Part shown: piece by piece, positions 34,201 through 46,454 of the stretch
How the letters are laid out: each line of letters begins with the position of its first letter
How positions within the stretch are numbered: position 1 is the first letter of the stretch
From: Apostichopus japonicus
Taxonomy: Eukaryota; Echinodermata; Holothuroidea; Aspidochirotida; Stichopodidae
Assembly: GCF_037975245.1 (NCBI RefSeq)
Contig: NC_092579.1
Coordinates: 6,571,001 to 6,635,000 of the forward strand
Length of the DNA: 64,000 nucleotides
Reading direction: 5' to 3'
Program-made: the position numbers and the translations under genes
Notes under the pieces: model-generated
What the model saw: the letters and a program-made list of their open reading frames with translations, nothing else
Database searches by the model: none
What the model was told of the DNA's origin: nothing

Positions 34201-37200
34201 CATTGATTGTTAAAGGAAATGTATTTAAAAGCAGAACACTTGAACAAATTCATTGGATAGTCCATTAATTAGATGGTCACATAATATAGCACGTCAATGT
34301 TGCCTGCTCAGCAATTATTAGTTCGTAAACATACCCTCCCGTATCAACGGCTCTGTACATTCCTTTGAAGAGCGACTGTTCGGTTTTTTGAAGAGCCTGA
34401 CCTCATTTTCCAATTTAATACGTCAGTGTGCTTTAATATAAAGTATATTACGTTTTTACAATACACAAATATAAAATTCTTGTCCCAAAATGACGTGTCG
34501 TGTCTTAGCACTGATGCAATATTGAATATTCCATTAAACGTGTATGAAAAAATGACTTCAATTGGTACAATATAGTTGTGTCGTCGATAAATGTTGTAAA
34601 TTTATTCACTATACACTAGCAGTTTCTTTTTAATATTCTGTTTGTCAGGAAAAGCTCCTCCCTGCTATCCCCTTAATTTTATACTTGGAACCAAGCTGGA
34701 AGTGGGCTAAAGGTCCACGAGTGAAGTACGTGGTAACGTCCCTCTGCAGAGACAATACACACTGTGACGGATTGTTATGGATTGCACAACGAGTGGAAAT
34801 ACTAGAATAGATGTTGCTGCCACATTAGCCGGACTGTTTAGATTTTTAACAACAACATGGCATTGTGTTATTTTTTTCTGAATAGCGCCACGTAACTCAG
34901 GTTAGTTATTTAGTTTTGAATAACGTCAATGAAGACAGTAGCTTATGAAATATCATTATTTATCAGATCAGTAGTTTCAAGATGAATAATTGTTTTATGT
35001 TTAGTCAAAGACAGCTTACCTCATCAATAATTCATGCACAGTTACCAAGATGTAATTAAGTTTATTAATACTTATGGGATGACTGAAAAGAAACACCCCG
35101 CATGGAGAGCCGATTATAATGGGTTTATCAGTTGAAAGTGAAAAAGGTGAGGAACCGTTAAGTTCGTTCAAACCGATCTATGTTAGTAACGCCGTTACAT
35201 ATGTGAAACCATTGACAAATTACAGTTGTACTTGTGTTTTTCTTGTTAGTATACCTTGTGAAAATGTTTCAATGTGCAATTATAATCGTTTTGCATTAAA
35301 GCGTGATGAACATCTGTTAAAATATTTGCGAAAATATGGGCGGAACTATAGAGTAGTCTGTTTAGTCAGTCAAATCGTTTACGTAGAAGTTTATGTGTTT
35401 AGTATTTCTATTTATAATTCCTTCTCAGTAAGAACTGGCCGTGAGTATAACTCGTGTTAAGAAATTATAACACATGTTAACTTCCTCCAATTAGCGGTTA
35501 CTCACCTTTGCTAGTTTTATCTGATAAACCCACAAGAACCTGTTGGCATGGATTGAAACTACATTATATTGCGTAGCTATCAATCGAAATGGGACTTTTA
35601 CATGTTCAATATCATACCATTGAGTTCGATGCAGGAAATGGTATCTTTTAAATACAAAGGTTAGAAGCCTAGAATGAAATAAACAAACCAGGGACCAGGT
35701 GTTTATTTGGCTACTAACTTTATTATTCCACTCAGGTTTTCCAGGCTGTCCATTGTACATAATTATAATCAAATTTACTACAAGAAAAGGTGGCTTAATA
35801 TATCGATTTTGGTTATTCTCCTACATTTTTTTTTACATTTTTCATTTCATCAACTGAGTTGAAAACGTTAGAGTAGATCTATCTACTTATGCTATCGCTT
35901 TAAGTTTAAGTCAGATGCTTCACTTTCCTTTTAACAAGTTTTTCCCCTGATTTATGGTTGGTTCAATGAACATCCATTGTTCACATATTACTAGCTATAC
36001 TGATATGTTATGTATAGATACACTACTGCGGAGAACGTCTTACGACCAACAACTCACAAATTAGCAATGTGCAGTAATTACTACATGTATTGTTAAACCT
36101 TATCACTTCGTACAGCGAATGAGTATTTTATGTTTGGAACTGCAAATTTTTCTAAAGAATTTTTCATCTTTACGATAACAGTCGTCCTGCGGGCAAGAGT
36201 TACTCCTAACTATCATAACGGATAACCAACGGTAGGATTACATGAAATATTTTATGTTACATTATTGTGTCTATGTATGTGCATCTGCATGTGTGGTTAT
36301 TTGTATGTCATTTTCTACGTTTATTGTGTTTTTCATCGTAAATGTATTCCTTTAAATATAACCATATATCCTTATAGTACGCTGTAAGCAGATGAAAAGG
36401 AAGAACTGCAATTGAAAGCATTATAACTGATAGTAAATATACCAAGAGCATTAAAAATGACACATTTTATGTTACACAACAGTGCATTACAAAAACCCAT
36501 AATATTAACAACAAATAGCCAACAGTTTTAAAGAAACTGTATTTTCCTTAAAGTGTTATTAATGTGGAGAATTTACTTATCTATGATCTATTGCTGATCA
36601 ATAAGTTATAATCACCCTAGAACCTAACAATGCATGTAAGAAAATGTTTAGATTCGACCGATATGATCTGTATGAGCAGAGTAACACAACCTTAGGTTAA
36701 TAGAGTTGCGTCATACGCCCATCACAAAATGCCCTCTCACTCATTGCATATGGGCAAACCCGTTCACATGCAGCTATGCTAGATTAAAGGGGCGCAAGAT
36801 AAGTGGATGTTTGGTTGGGGAGCTGTCATGCTCTAATGTTTTACTTCTAGCACAAGGCCTATATAATAATAGCTTGAACAAATCTACATTCGATTGAAGA
36901 GTGCTACTGCTGTTTGAGCGTGTAAAGCATTTTATCCTTAGTTTATTTAAACTCTCTTTTATAGACGTGGCATTTGCAATTGTTCTTAACAAAACGAAGG
37001 TACTGATATTAATCCATGCATACTTATAATCTTTACACGAGTTATACTGCTTAATCTGAAGAAAAGCACACGCATACATAGACAGGTAACGAAGAAATCT
37101 CACCTTCAAATGGTTCTATTATATAAAGAAGCAAATATTTAACCACGGTCTCTAAACTAACAGAGCAATATTCCTTTTGGCTGTTATTTATCACAAAAAC

Positions 37201-37703
37201 CCAGATAAAGATACATATGTCTGTAATTCACCTTTAATTCTATGTGTTAGTCCCTGGCGATATTTCTACCTTTAACCAGTTAATGAAAACTACGTTGTGT
37301 TTTAACAAATCATTTAAAACAAAGGAATGTTTTTGACTAATTACTTGCTTCTTGTAACTGATTGAAAAGAAACGCATTCTACAGACAAGTCAATATATAG
37401 TTCTTCAGTTCTCATACTACCTTTAAATATTATTGCGTTCAGAATTGCGTTTGCCATAATACCAAAATGAAGAAAAAGCATATTATTTGCAACCATACCC
37501 TGAAGAAGTTTCAATTATACAATTATAATTTTCATTGGGCAAAAAGGCTACAATGGTGGCAATATAATGTTGTTTTGAAAGTGATTGGTAATTCTTTGAC
37601 TTTCTAGCATATTGAGGGGAATGACTGATGACCTTTTTATATCTTGCATATGAAACGACTTAATTTTGATGTCGTTTAAATCCTTTCAAAGTTGGATATC
37701 TGT
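34201..37703. other. Upstream region of LRR4
   Basis: This aligns with 12346-15904 and with the regions upstream of LRR5 and LRR6. Its first 450 bp keep sequence also found after LRR5 and LRR6 (about 48330-48450 and 61010-61140) but missing from unit 1. No gene is supported. Confidence 0.5.
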
Positions 37704-37739
37704 TATATACGTTATCCATTGGATGATGTGTATCAGTCT
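37704..37739 (+). promoter_or_regulatory. TATA-initiator core promoter of LRR4
   Basis: TATATA is at 37704-37709 and TCAGTC at 37733-37738, with +1 A at 37735, 31 bases from the TATA start as in the other class II genes. Confidence 0.6.
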
Positions 37740-37901
37740 AAATACTCATTGGACTTAGGAAACCAATTTAAATGAATGTCAATTACAATGCTGCAACTAG
37801 ATCGATCTCTTAAACAGACTGAGAAGTCTCCAGTGTTGAATACTAACTGGAATAAAACGTTCAATGTGAACAGCACAATGAGCATCTCCTGTGTACATAA
37901 A
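37735..37901 (+). other. Predicted non-coding first exon of LRR4 with uORF
   Basis: The 13-codon uORF at 37772-37813 reads MNVNYNAATRSIS. The exon ends at a GTGAGT donor; the intron is 37902-38045. Confidence 0.5.
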
Positions 37902-38047
37902 GTGAGTACATTTAAATAGTATATAGTTAATTTTGTTTCATTAGAAAGTATGCCTTCAGTTAAGTAGGTCTTATGCATTCGTTTGTCTCGTCAAGACAGT
38001 AACTGCTTAGTGAAATATGTAATTTTTCTTCTGATTTCTCTACAGCT

Positions 38048-39574
38048 ATGGAAATTGTCTTTAATGTGTTTGTCCTACTTGCGTTCTTCTCCATTACCAT
38101 CGTCGGTAGATGTCCGGATCACTCTACGGGGACGCTTTGTGCATCCTGTGAGAATAACACAGCATACTGCAGTAACAGATGTATAGGAAACTCACCGTAT
38201 TCTAAGAATTACTTGACACAAATGTGCCCTAGTGTATCAGCCTTTTACAACATTGATCTTTCCTTTAATGAATTAATTCGTTTTGAATGCCCCGTCGATG
38301 GTCCTGGCGTGAAACATTTAAACATATCACATAATAACATATACTTTGACAATTGTTCAAACTGGGAACGTTATTGTGAAAACTTGTGTCGCATACGAAC
38401 AATAGATCTAAGCTATAACAGAATACAACAAACTTGCAACGCCTCTGCTTTTGGTTTCATAAAGTTGGCAAACGTGAATCTGAGCCACAACGAGATAAAA
38501 TCTTTGGATAATCTTCCTTTTGTGACCTCAGCCAAAAGACTGCAAACACTTTATGTTAGTCACAATATGATAACATGTATACCATCAACATTCTTCATAG
38601 AGAGACAGAATCTTATTAAAGTTGATCTTCGCTTCAATTCCATTCAAAAGATCGCATTACACATTGATATCTCCGACCAACGGTTGTGTGATTCAGACAA
38701 CCAGTTATCTATAATCCTTTCTGGAAATAGATTATGCAAATTGGCTTTCTCGCTTATTAATGAAAATAACTATACCTGTCCAGAGTTGAAGAACCAACCT
38801 CTTTGCGATGATATTGCAGAAGATTTTTATGACAACTCGGATAACAAGAGTTGTAACTTAATGTCAGAAATTATCAAGACCGCTATAACTCCTTCAAAAC
38901 TAGAATATCAGATGGAATGTCGTTGCCAAGGTAATATATGCGAACATAATGTAAGCACTATGCTACAGCCTACATCTACCATGTCCTGCATAAGTACAAA
39001 TGCACCACTTATGATCACAGATAAAGCTCTTGAGAAGGGAACTACATTTTCACTAATCCCTGAATCACATGAAACTAGTGAAGCAAATCCGTTCTTGACA
39101 AACACCAAAGAACTAAAACTTGGGGAAAGATCATCTCAATCGCCAACGCAAACAGCTCTACTGATAGATGAAATGCTGATCTACATCATGCTGATAGCAG
39201 CTGTTGTATTGATGACGTGTATATTTTCCATGTGCTTGATAAAATCTCTTTCGCAAATTGCAACAACGTACTTTCGTTACAAGAGTAGGGTAATTGAACA
39301 AGAAGTATCGAACAACGAACGTCCAAAACTTCCCAACAGGTACTTCTCATTTGGAAACAGTCAACCAAAAACTGAATCCCATCAAACGGAAAGTAGCATT
39401 ATTCACATTTATGAATCATCTGAATTTGAACAACGTGACGAAATAGTGACGTCATCGAATAAACCATTAGAGTCTTGTACAAATACCAATGAAGATCCAA
39501 CTACAGAATGGCATTCATATGAACGTTGTATACAGGAAACATCATTACACCCTAACGACCTAACGAACAACTGA
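38048..39574 (+). CDS. LRR4: leucine-rich-repeat transmembrane receptor with truncated class II tail (508 aa)
   Basis: The signal peptide, Cys-rich N-cap, about six LRRs and Cys-rich C-cap are intact, and a membrane helix spans about residues 377-401. The tail starts like LRR2 (YESSEFEQRDEIVTSS) but ends at LHPNDLTNN. Compared with LRR2 and LRR6, an 8-bp tandem duplication (CCTAACGA twice, near 39552-39567) shifts the frame. The protein would keep about 105 cytoplasmic residues and lose all 39-residue repeats. It could act as a receptor with reduced signalling, or the gene could be early in decay. The ectodomain N-terminus resembles LRR3, the other receptor of the same unit. Confidence 0.85.
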   Translation: MEIVFNVFVLLAFFSITIVGRCPDHSTGTLCASCENNTAYCSNRCIGNSPYSKNYLTQMCPSVSAFYNIDLSFNELIRFECPVDGPGVKHLNISHNNIYFDNCSNWERYCENLCRIRTIDLSYNRIQQTCNASAFGFIKLANVNLSHNEIKSLDNLPFVTSAKRLQTLYVSHNMITCIPSTFFIERQNLIKVDLRFNSIQKIALHIDISDQRLCDSDNQLSIILSGNRLCKLAFSLINENNYTCPELKNQPLCDDIAEDFYDNSDNKSCNLMSEIIKTAITPSKLEYQMECRCQGNICEHNVSTMLQPTSTMSCISTNAPLMITDKALEKGTTFSLIPESHETSEANPFLTNTKELKLGERSSQSPTQTALLIDEMLIYIMLIAAVVLMTCIFSMCLIKSLSQIATTYFRYKSRVIEQEVSNNERPKLPNRYFSFGNSQPKTESHQTESSIIHIYESSEFEQRDEIVTSSNKPLESCTNTNEDPTTEWHSYERCIQETSLHPNDLTNN

Positions 39575-40300
39575 AAGACGTAAATATTGAAAGCAATCTG
39601 TCAAATAAAGCGATGCACGCCTTTTTTCAATAAGCAAGACATACTTGTAGAAATACACGCTGTCCATGAGTCACAAGAACCTCTTTCTTATGAAAGTACT
39701 TTAACGAAGACTCACTCCAAGTCCCATAATGAACAAGTAATTCGGTGACGCAAATGCCTATGAACATACCATTATCAAGACGTCTTCTTTTGATACTGAA
39801 CTTAAACCTAGTGATATCTATACAGAGTTTGACAAAGCAGTTACAAGCTGTGGTGAACCAAAGGACGCACATATCTATGAACATGACATTATGAAGACGT
39901 CTTACTCTGATACTGAATTGAAACCTGCTGACGTCCATAGAGAGTATGACAAACCAGTAACTAGCTTGATTGAACCAAAGTACGCACATGTCTATGAATA
40001 TACCATAATCAAGACGTCTCCCTCTGATACCGAAGTGAAACCTGGCGACATTGATTGACAGTTTGACAAACCAGTAACTAGCTTGAGTGAACCAAAGGAC
40101 GCTCATGTCTATGAACATACAATTATCAAGACGTCTTCCTCTGATACCGAAGTGAAACTTAGCGACATTGATCGAGTGTTTGACAAACCATTAACTAGCT
40201 TGAGTGAACCAAAGGACACACATATCTATGAACATAACATCATGAAGACGTCTTCCTCTGAAGACTGAATTGAAAACTGCTGACGTCCACAGAGAGTATG
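39575..40300 (+). pseudogene. Decayed repeat tail of LRR4
   Basis: The sequence still shows the class II repeat units (TCTTCCTCTGATACCGAAG and neighbours), but further small insertions, a deletion near 39738 and in-frame stops are present. One repeat pair remains open at 40083-40268. It lies beyond the LRR4 stop and is probably 3' UTR now. Confidence 0.75.
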
Positions 40301-40588
40301 ACAAACCAGTAACTAGCTTGAGTTAACCAAAGGACGTACATGTCTATGAACATACAATTATCAATACGTTTTCCTCTGATACCGAAGTATATATATATAT
40401 ATATATGTATATATATTGCATAGGTTAATGGAATGTATAGGAAAACATTTGTAATTTGTCGATATATCGCAGGCGGTCTTGCATGTGTGCCACCTGTCTG
40501 GTAAAGAGATTGCTACTTTGGTATTTACAAATACCGCTGTTTTTAGCCGTTTATATGTATAATGCCTCAACGAATCCAATTGATGTTG

Positions 40589-40594
40589 AATAAA
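40589..40594 (+). terminator. Poly(A) signal of LRR4 (AATAAA)
   Basis: This occupies the same position within the conserved class II 3' block as in LRR2, LRR5 and LRR6. Confidence 0.55.
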
Positions 40595-40619
40595 AAGGGT
40601 TTATATATATTTCTCAGGA

Positions 40620-43600
40620 TTAACGCATGAACTAGTAGTTGTCCAAATGAACCAATCCTGAACTGAGACTGAAGTCTGGTTGTCAGTTTGAATGCGAGCG
40701 TGTATTGAAATAACTGTCAATGCGATAGAATTGAATACGTCTGTCCTGAAATTCACGCTTTGATTGAATGCAGCATCTTACTACAGGAAGACTTTAAGTT
40801 CTGAGGCAAAAATAAGGAACAAAAATGAACGTAAAGATTAGTAATCAGTTTCACGAGTCAGGGGAGTCTCGCTGACTATGTATACATCACACCTATTAGG
40901 GTCGGACTTGAATTGACACAAATGAATCTCAATTAGATTTGTCCATTCAGCACACATAGATGCCATGGAGGTCTTTTTTAATATTTAGTCAACGACATCT
41001 TACCTCGGCAATAGTTCCCGTACAGTTACCAAGATGTGATCAATTTGATAATAATTATGACTGAAAAGAATAATTCTGCATGGACTTCCGATTCTTATGG
41101 CTCAGTTAAAACTGTTAAATGTGAGAAATCGTTATTCAGTTAAAACCGACATATGATAGTAATACAGTAAGATGTGATGATCCATTAACAGTTACCGTAT
41201 GTTTTACTAGTAAGTATACCCCGTTAAGTTGCTACAATTTGCAGATTTGAAGCATTTGCATTAAAGCGTGATCCGGATTCTGTTAAAATGTGTACGAAAC
41301 CTTCAGTAGTGCGGTAAGTCCAGTCCAGTCCAGAGTTATGTATAGGTTTGTTTGCTAGGTTTTTTCTATATAATTACTTTTCAGTATAGGAACTGGTCGC
41401 AAGTGTTACACTTGCTAAGAAATCATAACACACATCAGTTTCCCTTGGTTAACTGATAAAACAGCGAGGATCGGTTAGCATGGATTGAACTACAACCTTA
41501 ACTTTAAGCTATCAATTAATCGAAAGGGAACTTTGAAGATTTTTCGTAGGCTACATGATATTACATTGAGTCCGATACAGGAAACGATATGTTTCTGCTA
41601 CAACTGTTAGTAACCTAGAATGGAATAAACAAATCATGGCTAGGTCAAAGGGTACATAATTGGCAACTACTTTTATTCTTCCACTCAGTTCTCAAAGGGT
41701 CTTCATTGTGAATCATTATAATTCTATTTACTAACAGAGTAAAATAGCTTACTATATAAGGTTTGTATATTGTTCTATATCTCTTAATAAACTGAGTTGA
41801 TATACACAAAGTAGTTCTACTAACATAATGCAATCGCTTTCAACTTCACGAATACGTTAGATATTTTACTTTCGTTTTAACCAGTTGTTCTCCCTGATTT
41901 ATGCTAGGTTCGATACATATGTACGTCCATTGTTCATATAGCCTATAGCGACAAATCTTATGTATACATAAACAAGTACAGAGACAGCTTGACGGCCAAC
42001 AACTCTCAAATTAGCAATGTGTAGTTATTGCTACGGGTTTTGTTAAACCTTATCACTCCATACTGCGAATGAGTATTTTATGAACGGAATTGCAAATTTC
42101 TACTAAACGGGTTTTCATCTTTATGATAACAGTCGTCCGGCGGACAAGAGTTACTCCTAACTGTCATAGAAGATAACCAACGGTAAGATGACATGAAATA
42201 TTTGATGTTACACTAATTTGGCTGCATTTGTATGTGCATCTGTCTGATTGTTTTTAGGTATGTTACTACATTTGATTGTAAAATTATTCCTTTAAGCTAA
42301 ATTTATATACCTTTATAGTGCGCTTTAAGCTGATAAGCAGAAAACAAGAACTCCAATTGAAAAGTATTTTAAATGTGATACAGTACATATATCAAGCGCA
42401 CGTAGATTAACAGAGTTTATGTTTCACCATAGGGTATTAATATTACCAAAATGTTAATTTCAAAGGAAACTGTATATATATATTATCCATAATGCGATTA
42501 ATCCGGAGAATTGACTATAATCTATTGTTTATCAACAAAATAATCATCACTCTAGAAGCTAGCAATGTATGTAAGAAAATGTTAAAATATGATCAATATG
42601 ATCTGTCTGAGCACGGTACATTTTCTAACGTTGGATCAATAGAGGTACGTCATAACGCCCATTACTTAATGCCCACCCCCCCCCCTCACTCATAGAACAT
42701 GAGCAAACCCGGTCACAGCTGCGTAAGATTAAAGGAGCAGCAAGACCAGTAAGATCTGTTCTTTGGTAGCTATCATGCTATATAATAAAGGTTTGCAAAA
42801 AATATTCGATTCATTGAAGAGAGCCCCTGGTGTTTGAGCTTGTCATACATTTCACCCTTACTTTTTCTGCTACTCTCTTTCATAGAGGTGGCATTTAAAA
42901 ATGCTCTCAACAAAAGTATAAGGTTTTGATATTAACCCATACTTACAGTATTTACACGAGTTATACTGCTCATTTTATAGTTTGAAGGAAAAATTATGCA
43001 CAGACAAACAGGTAACAAAATAAATCTCACCTCCAATTGGGACTATAATAAAACAAAGCTACAAAAAGAAAACCCTAATCACAATCACGTGATCAAGATG
43101 GTAGATATGTTTGAATTTCTCCTTTAATTCTATATGGGTTAGCCCCGGTCGAGTTTTCTGCTATTGAACAGTTAATGAGATCTGCGACGTTTCTTGACAT
43201 AACATTTAAATCAAAGTCATGTTGTTGTCCAACTCTTCACTTGTGGAACAAACTGTTTAATTTGTACATCCATTATACATGTAAAGTTGATCGGAGAACT
43301 AAACGAAGGTACCACGCGTACGGCAGCTTCATAACCATAACATTTTATGGTGACATAAAGTAATAAAAATAATGACTGGAAACGAAACGGACATTTTTTG
43401 TCGTTTCAATTCCATGTTTATACTTATTTGGTAATAGTATAGGGACACCTTCTTTGTCTAACAAATTTAACGTTTCATGGCTTCATTCCAACCACGGGGA
43501 TTCAATAACATAATGAAGTTTGCAGGCAAATTAAAACAATTACAATTAAGTAATAAAGTCAGCCCAAACTTTTATATGCAATGTAAGCTAGGCTAAACTG

Positions 43601-44894
43601 CATTGCTATGAAAGTGTGGTAGGTGTAAATTAATGTGGTGAATGTCGAGAATATATGTATTTACATCAGAAGTAAGTTTTATTCATAACAAATACTTTTC
43701 TTTATTTTTCAAATGTGTTTTGAAGCAAAAATAACCATAAAGCTGCTTCAAGTGGTTTTAGTGGTCGTTTTAGCAGTCATTTCACCAGTGGCGGAGCGTC
43801 CATACAGTCAGGGGGGCGGATGCCCCACCCCTGACGGACTGAAATGGACTGCTGGCGCCCTTTTCAGCTTTTTACCACATTTTACTTATTAGCGATTATT
43901 GACATTTTTACTGCGCTCTCATCTACCTATTGACATTTGTCACATTCTTTTGGTGTAATTTTCTGAAAAAAAGCTCTAACGGCTATTTATTCTTCGTTTA
44001 TCTGCAAATGAGCAAAACCCGAAAGGGTCATTTCCGGGGATCTAGGGAGTATCTTTACTCAAAAAAATTCTGTACATTCCGCGCCAACCTGTGGATAGTG
44101 TCGAAAGCGCCCCTACAGACCATTCTCGCCCCCTCTGACCAATACCCCTAGCTCCGCCACTGCATTTCACCTTAAACATGTATATAAAGCAACGTAAAGA
44201 AGACGCAACGAAGTCTCCTCGTTTTTGTTATGCGTAGGGTGGTGCAATGGTTATCATGATCGTTCAACGAAAATAAAGAGAGACATAACCAAAACATCAT
44301 TCATCAGCCTAATTAATAGAGGTAAACAATGAGTTTGTCATTCCCTCGATCATTTAAAGAGTGAGAATTTAAACACATCTAAAAATATCATTTCACATGA
44401 TTTTTTTCTTATTTACTCCCAGAGGTTACATATGAAATATTACTAAAATGAAACTCCCACTTGACTGTGGTTAAAATGACAGCAACATGTATACGTTTAC
44501 CTTGAAAGGATTAATACAAAGGAAACTGCTTTTACTTCCTTGCATAGCACTATGTTCAGCAGCAAAATGATATCCTACAGACATGTATACTAAAGTTCAG
44601 CAGTACTTATACTGCCTTATCTCGGTTCAGAATTGCTTTTTCCCTTATTACCAAACTGACTAAAAACAACGTATTGGCAACCACGCACTGACATATTTAA
44701 ATTATACTATTATAATTTTCATTGGACAAAACAGCTACAATGTTGGCAGGCAATGAAGTGTTGTTTTGAACATGATTGGTCATTTGTTGACTTTCCTGCA
44801 TATTGAGGGGAATGGCTGATGACTTTTCGATATCTTGCATGTGGAACGACTTAATTTTATGTCATTTAAATCCTTCCAAAGTTTGAATATCTGT
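40620..44894. other. Upstream region of LRR5, no gene
   Basis: The first 350 bp are the class II 3' flank, as at 47820-48160 and 60500-60850. At about 40970 it jumps straight to the upstream block (TTAGTCAACGACATCTTACC), skipping about 1 kb that is present between the same points at 48160-49190. A hAT-type element is inserted at 43786-44162. No coding gene is supported. Confidence 0.55.
43786..44162. mobile_element. Non-autonomous hAT-type DNA transposon, 377 bp
   Basis: The terminal inverted repeat is CAGTGGCGGAGC, flanked by an exact 8-bp target duplication CATTTCAC (43778-43785 and 44163-44170). The empty site is present upstream of LRR6 (about 56740: CAGTCATTTCACCTTAAAC). The 8-bp duplication and CAGTG ends point to the hAT superfamily. 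The internal open frame has no domain. Confidence 0.85.
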
Positions 44895-44930
44895 TATATA
44901 CGTTATCCATAACATGATGTGTATCAGTCT
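44895..44930 (+). promoter_or_regulatory. TATA-initiator core promoter of LRR5
   Basis: TATATA is at 44895-44900 and TCAGTC at 44924-44929, with +1 A at 44926 and the same 31-base spacing. Confidence 0.6.
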
Positions 44931-45091
44931 AAATACTCATTGGACTTAGGAAATCAATTTAAATGAATGTCAATTACAATGTTGCAACTAGATTGATCTC
45001 TTAATCAGACTGAGGTGTCTCCAGTGTTGAATAGTAAATGAAATAAGCTTTCAAAGTGAACAGCACAATGCGCATCTCCTGTGTACATAAA
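44926..45091 (+). other. Predicted non-coding first exon of LRR5 with uORF
   Basis: The uORF at 44963-45004 encodes MNVNYNVATRLIS. The donor is GTGAGG; the intron is 45092-45252. Confidence 0.5.
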
Positions 45092-45254
45092 GTGAGGGCA
45101 TTTACTTTGAAATGGTTAATGCATTAATATATACTTAATGTTGTTTATTAGAAAATAAAAATTCAGTGTAGTAGGTCTTATGCATTCGTTTGTCTCGTCG
45201 AGACAGTAACTGCTCAGTGAAACATGTAATTTTTCTTCCGATTTCTCTACAGCT

Positions 45255-46454
45255 ATGGGAATTGTCTTTGATGTGTTCATCCTACTTGCGTGCTTCTCCA
45301 TTACCATCTTCGGTAGATGTCCGGATCACTCGCAGGGAACGCTTTGCTCATCCTGTGAGAATAACACAGCAGACTGCAGTAACAGATGTATAGGAAACTC
45401 AAAACATTCTAAGAATTACTTGACACGAATGTGCAATGGTAGAGGATCAGATATTCACAACATTGATCTTTATTTTAATGAATTAATTAGTTTTGAATGC
45501 CCTATTGATGGTCCTAGCGTTAAATCTTTAAACATATCACATAATAACGTTCGCTTCGACAATTGCTCAAACTGGGAACGTAATTGTGAATCTTTTTTTC
45601 ATCACTTACGTACAATAGATCTAAGCTATAACAGAATACAACAAACTTGCAACGCCTCTGCTTTTGATTTCAGTAAGCTGGAAAACGCGAACTTGAGTCA
45701 CAACGAGATCAAATCTTTGGATAATCTTCCTTTTGTGACCTCAGCCAAAAGACTGCAAACCCTTGATGTAAGTCATAATATGATATCATGTATACCATCA
45801 ACATTCTTCATAGAGAAACAGAGTCTTGTTAAAGTTGATCTTCGCTTCAATTCCATTCAAAAGATCGCATTACACTTTGATATCTCCGACCAACGGTTGT
45901 GTGATTCAGACAACCAGTTATCTATTTTCCTTTTGGGAGACATTTTAAGCAAATTAGACGTCTCGTATGTTAGTGAAAAGAATTATAATTGTTCAGGGTT
46001 GCGAAAGCAAACCCTTTGCGATGGTACTGTGGAATACCATTATTACAACTCGAATAAAATGAGTTGTAACTTAACGTCAGAAGTTTTAAAGAGCACCTTC
46101 ATTCCTTCAAATATAAAAAATCAGTTGGAATGTCGTTGCCAAGGTAATATATGTGAACAAAATGAAAGCAGCATACTACAGCCTTCATATATAGTATCCT
46201 GCGTAAATATCGATGTCACAAACGCACCACTTATGACTACATGTGAATATCAAGAGAGAGGAACTACCTTTCCTCTCATCCCTCAACTACAGGAGACTAG
46301 TGAATCCAATCAACCTGTCTTGACAGCCACGGAAGAAATAGAACAAGAGGAAAGTTTATCTCACTCGACAAAGCAAACAGTTTATACAACGTTGAGTATG
46401 AACGTGGTTATTTTTTGCTTTTTTTCGTGGTTATTTTTATCGTCATCACTATAG
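45255..46454 (+). CDS. LRR5: LRR receptor ending inside its membrane segment (399 aa)
   Basis: Signal peptide (1-20), Cys-rich N-cap, about six LRRs and Cys-rich C-cap are intact. The frame meets TAG at 46452 within the membrane segment, after NVVIFCFFSWLFLSSSL. Compared with LRR6, a T-run is one base short (near 46419-46425) and a later T-run is one base long (near 46471-46475). The stop lies only between these compensating indels, and the original tail frame resumes for another 320 residues. As written, the product is an ectodomain ending in a 17-residue hydrophobic C-terminus, either a tail-less membrane form or a GPI-type signal. Both differences are in homopolymers, so an assembly error must be excluded. 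Confidence 0.8.
   Translation: MGIVFDVFILLACFSITIFGRCPDHSQGTLCSSCENNTADCSNRCIGNSKHSKNYLTRMCNGRGSDIHNIDLYFNELISFECPIDGPSVKSLNISHNNVRFDNCSNWERNCESFFHHLRTIDLSYNRIQQTCNASAFDFSKLENANLSHNEIKSLDNLPFVTSAKRLQTLDVSHNMISCIPSTFFIEKQSLVKVDLRFNSIQKIALHFDISDQRLCDSDNQLSIFLLGDILSKLDVSYVSEKNYNCSGLRKQTLCDGTVEYHYYNSNKMSCNLTSEVLKSTFIPSNIKNQLECRCQGNICEQNESSILQPSYIVSCVNIDVTNAPLMTTCEYQERGTTFPLIPQLQETSESNQPVLTATEEIEQEESLSHSTKQTVYTTLSMNVVIFCFFSWLFLSSSL

Noticed and set aside
851-40620. The two large units as uncollapsed haplotypes of one locus
   Set aside because: They differ in junction sequence, in element insertions and in tail integrity, and LRR2 and LRR4 flanks lead into different sequence. Not excluded without long reads.
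43930-44151. 73-codon open frame inside the hAT-type element
   Set aside because: No transposase similarity; the element is too short to be autonomous.
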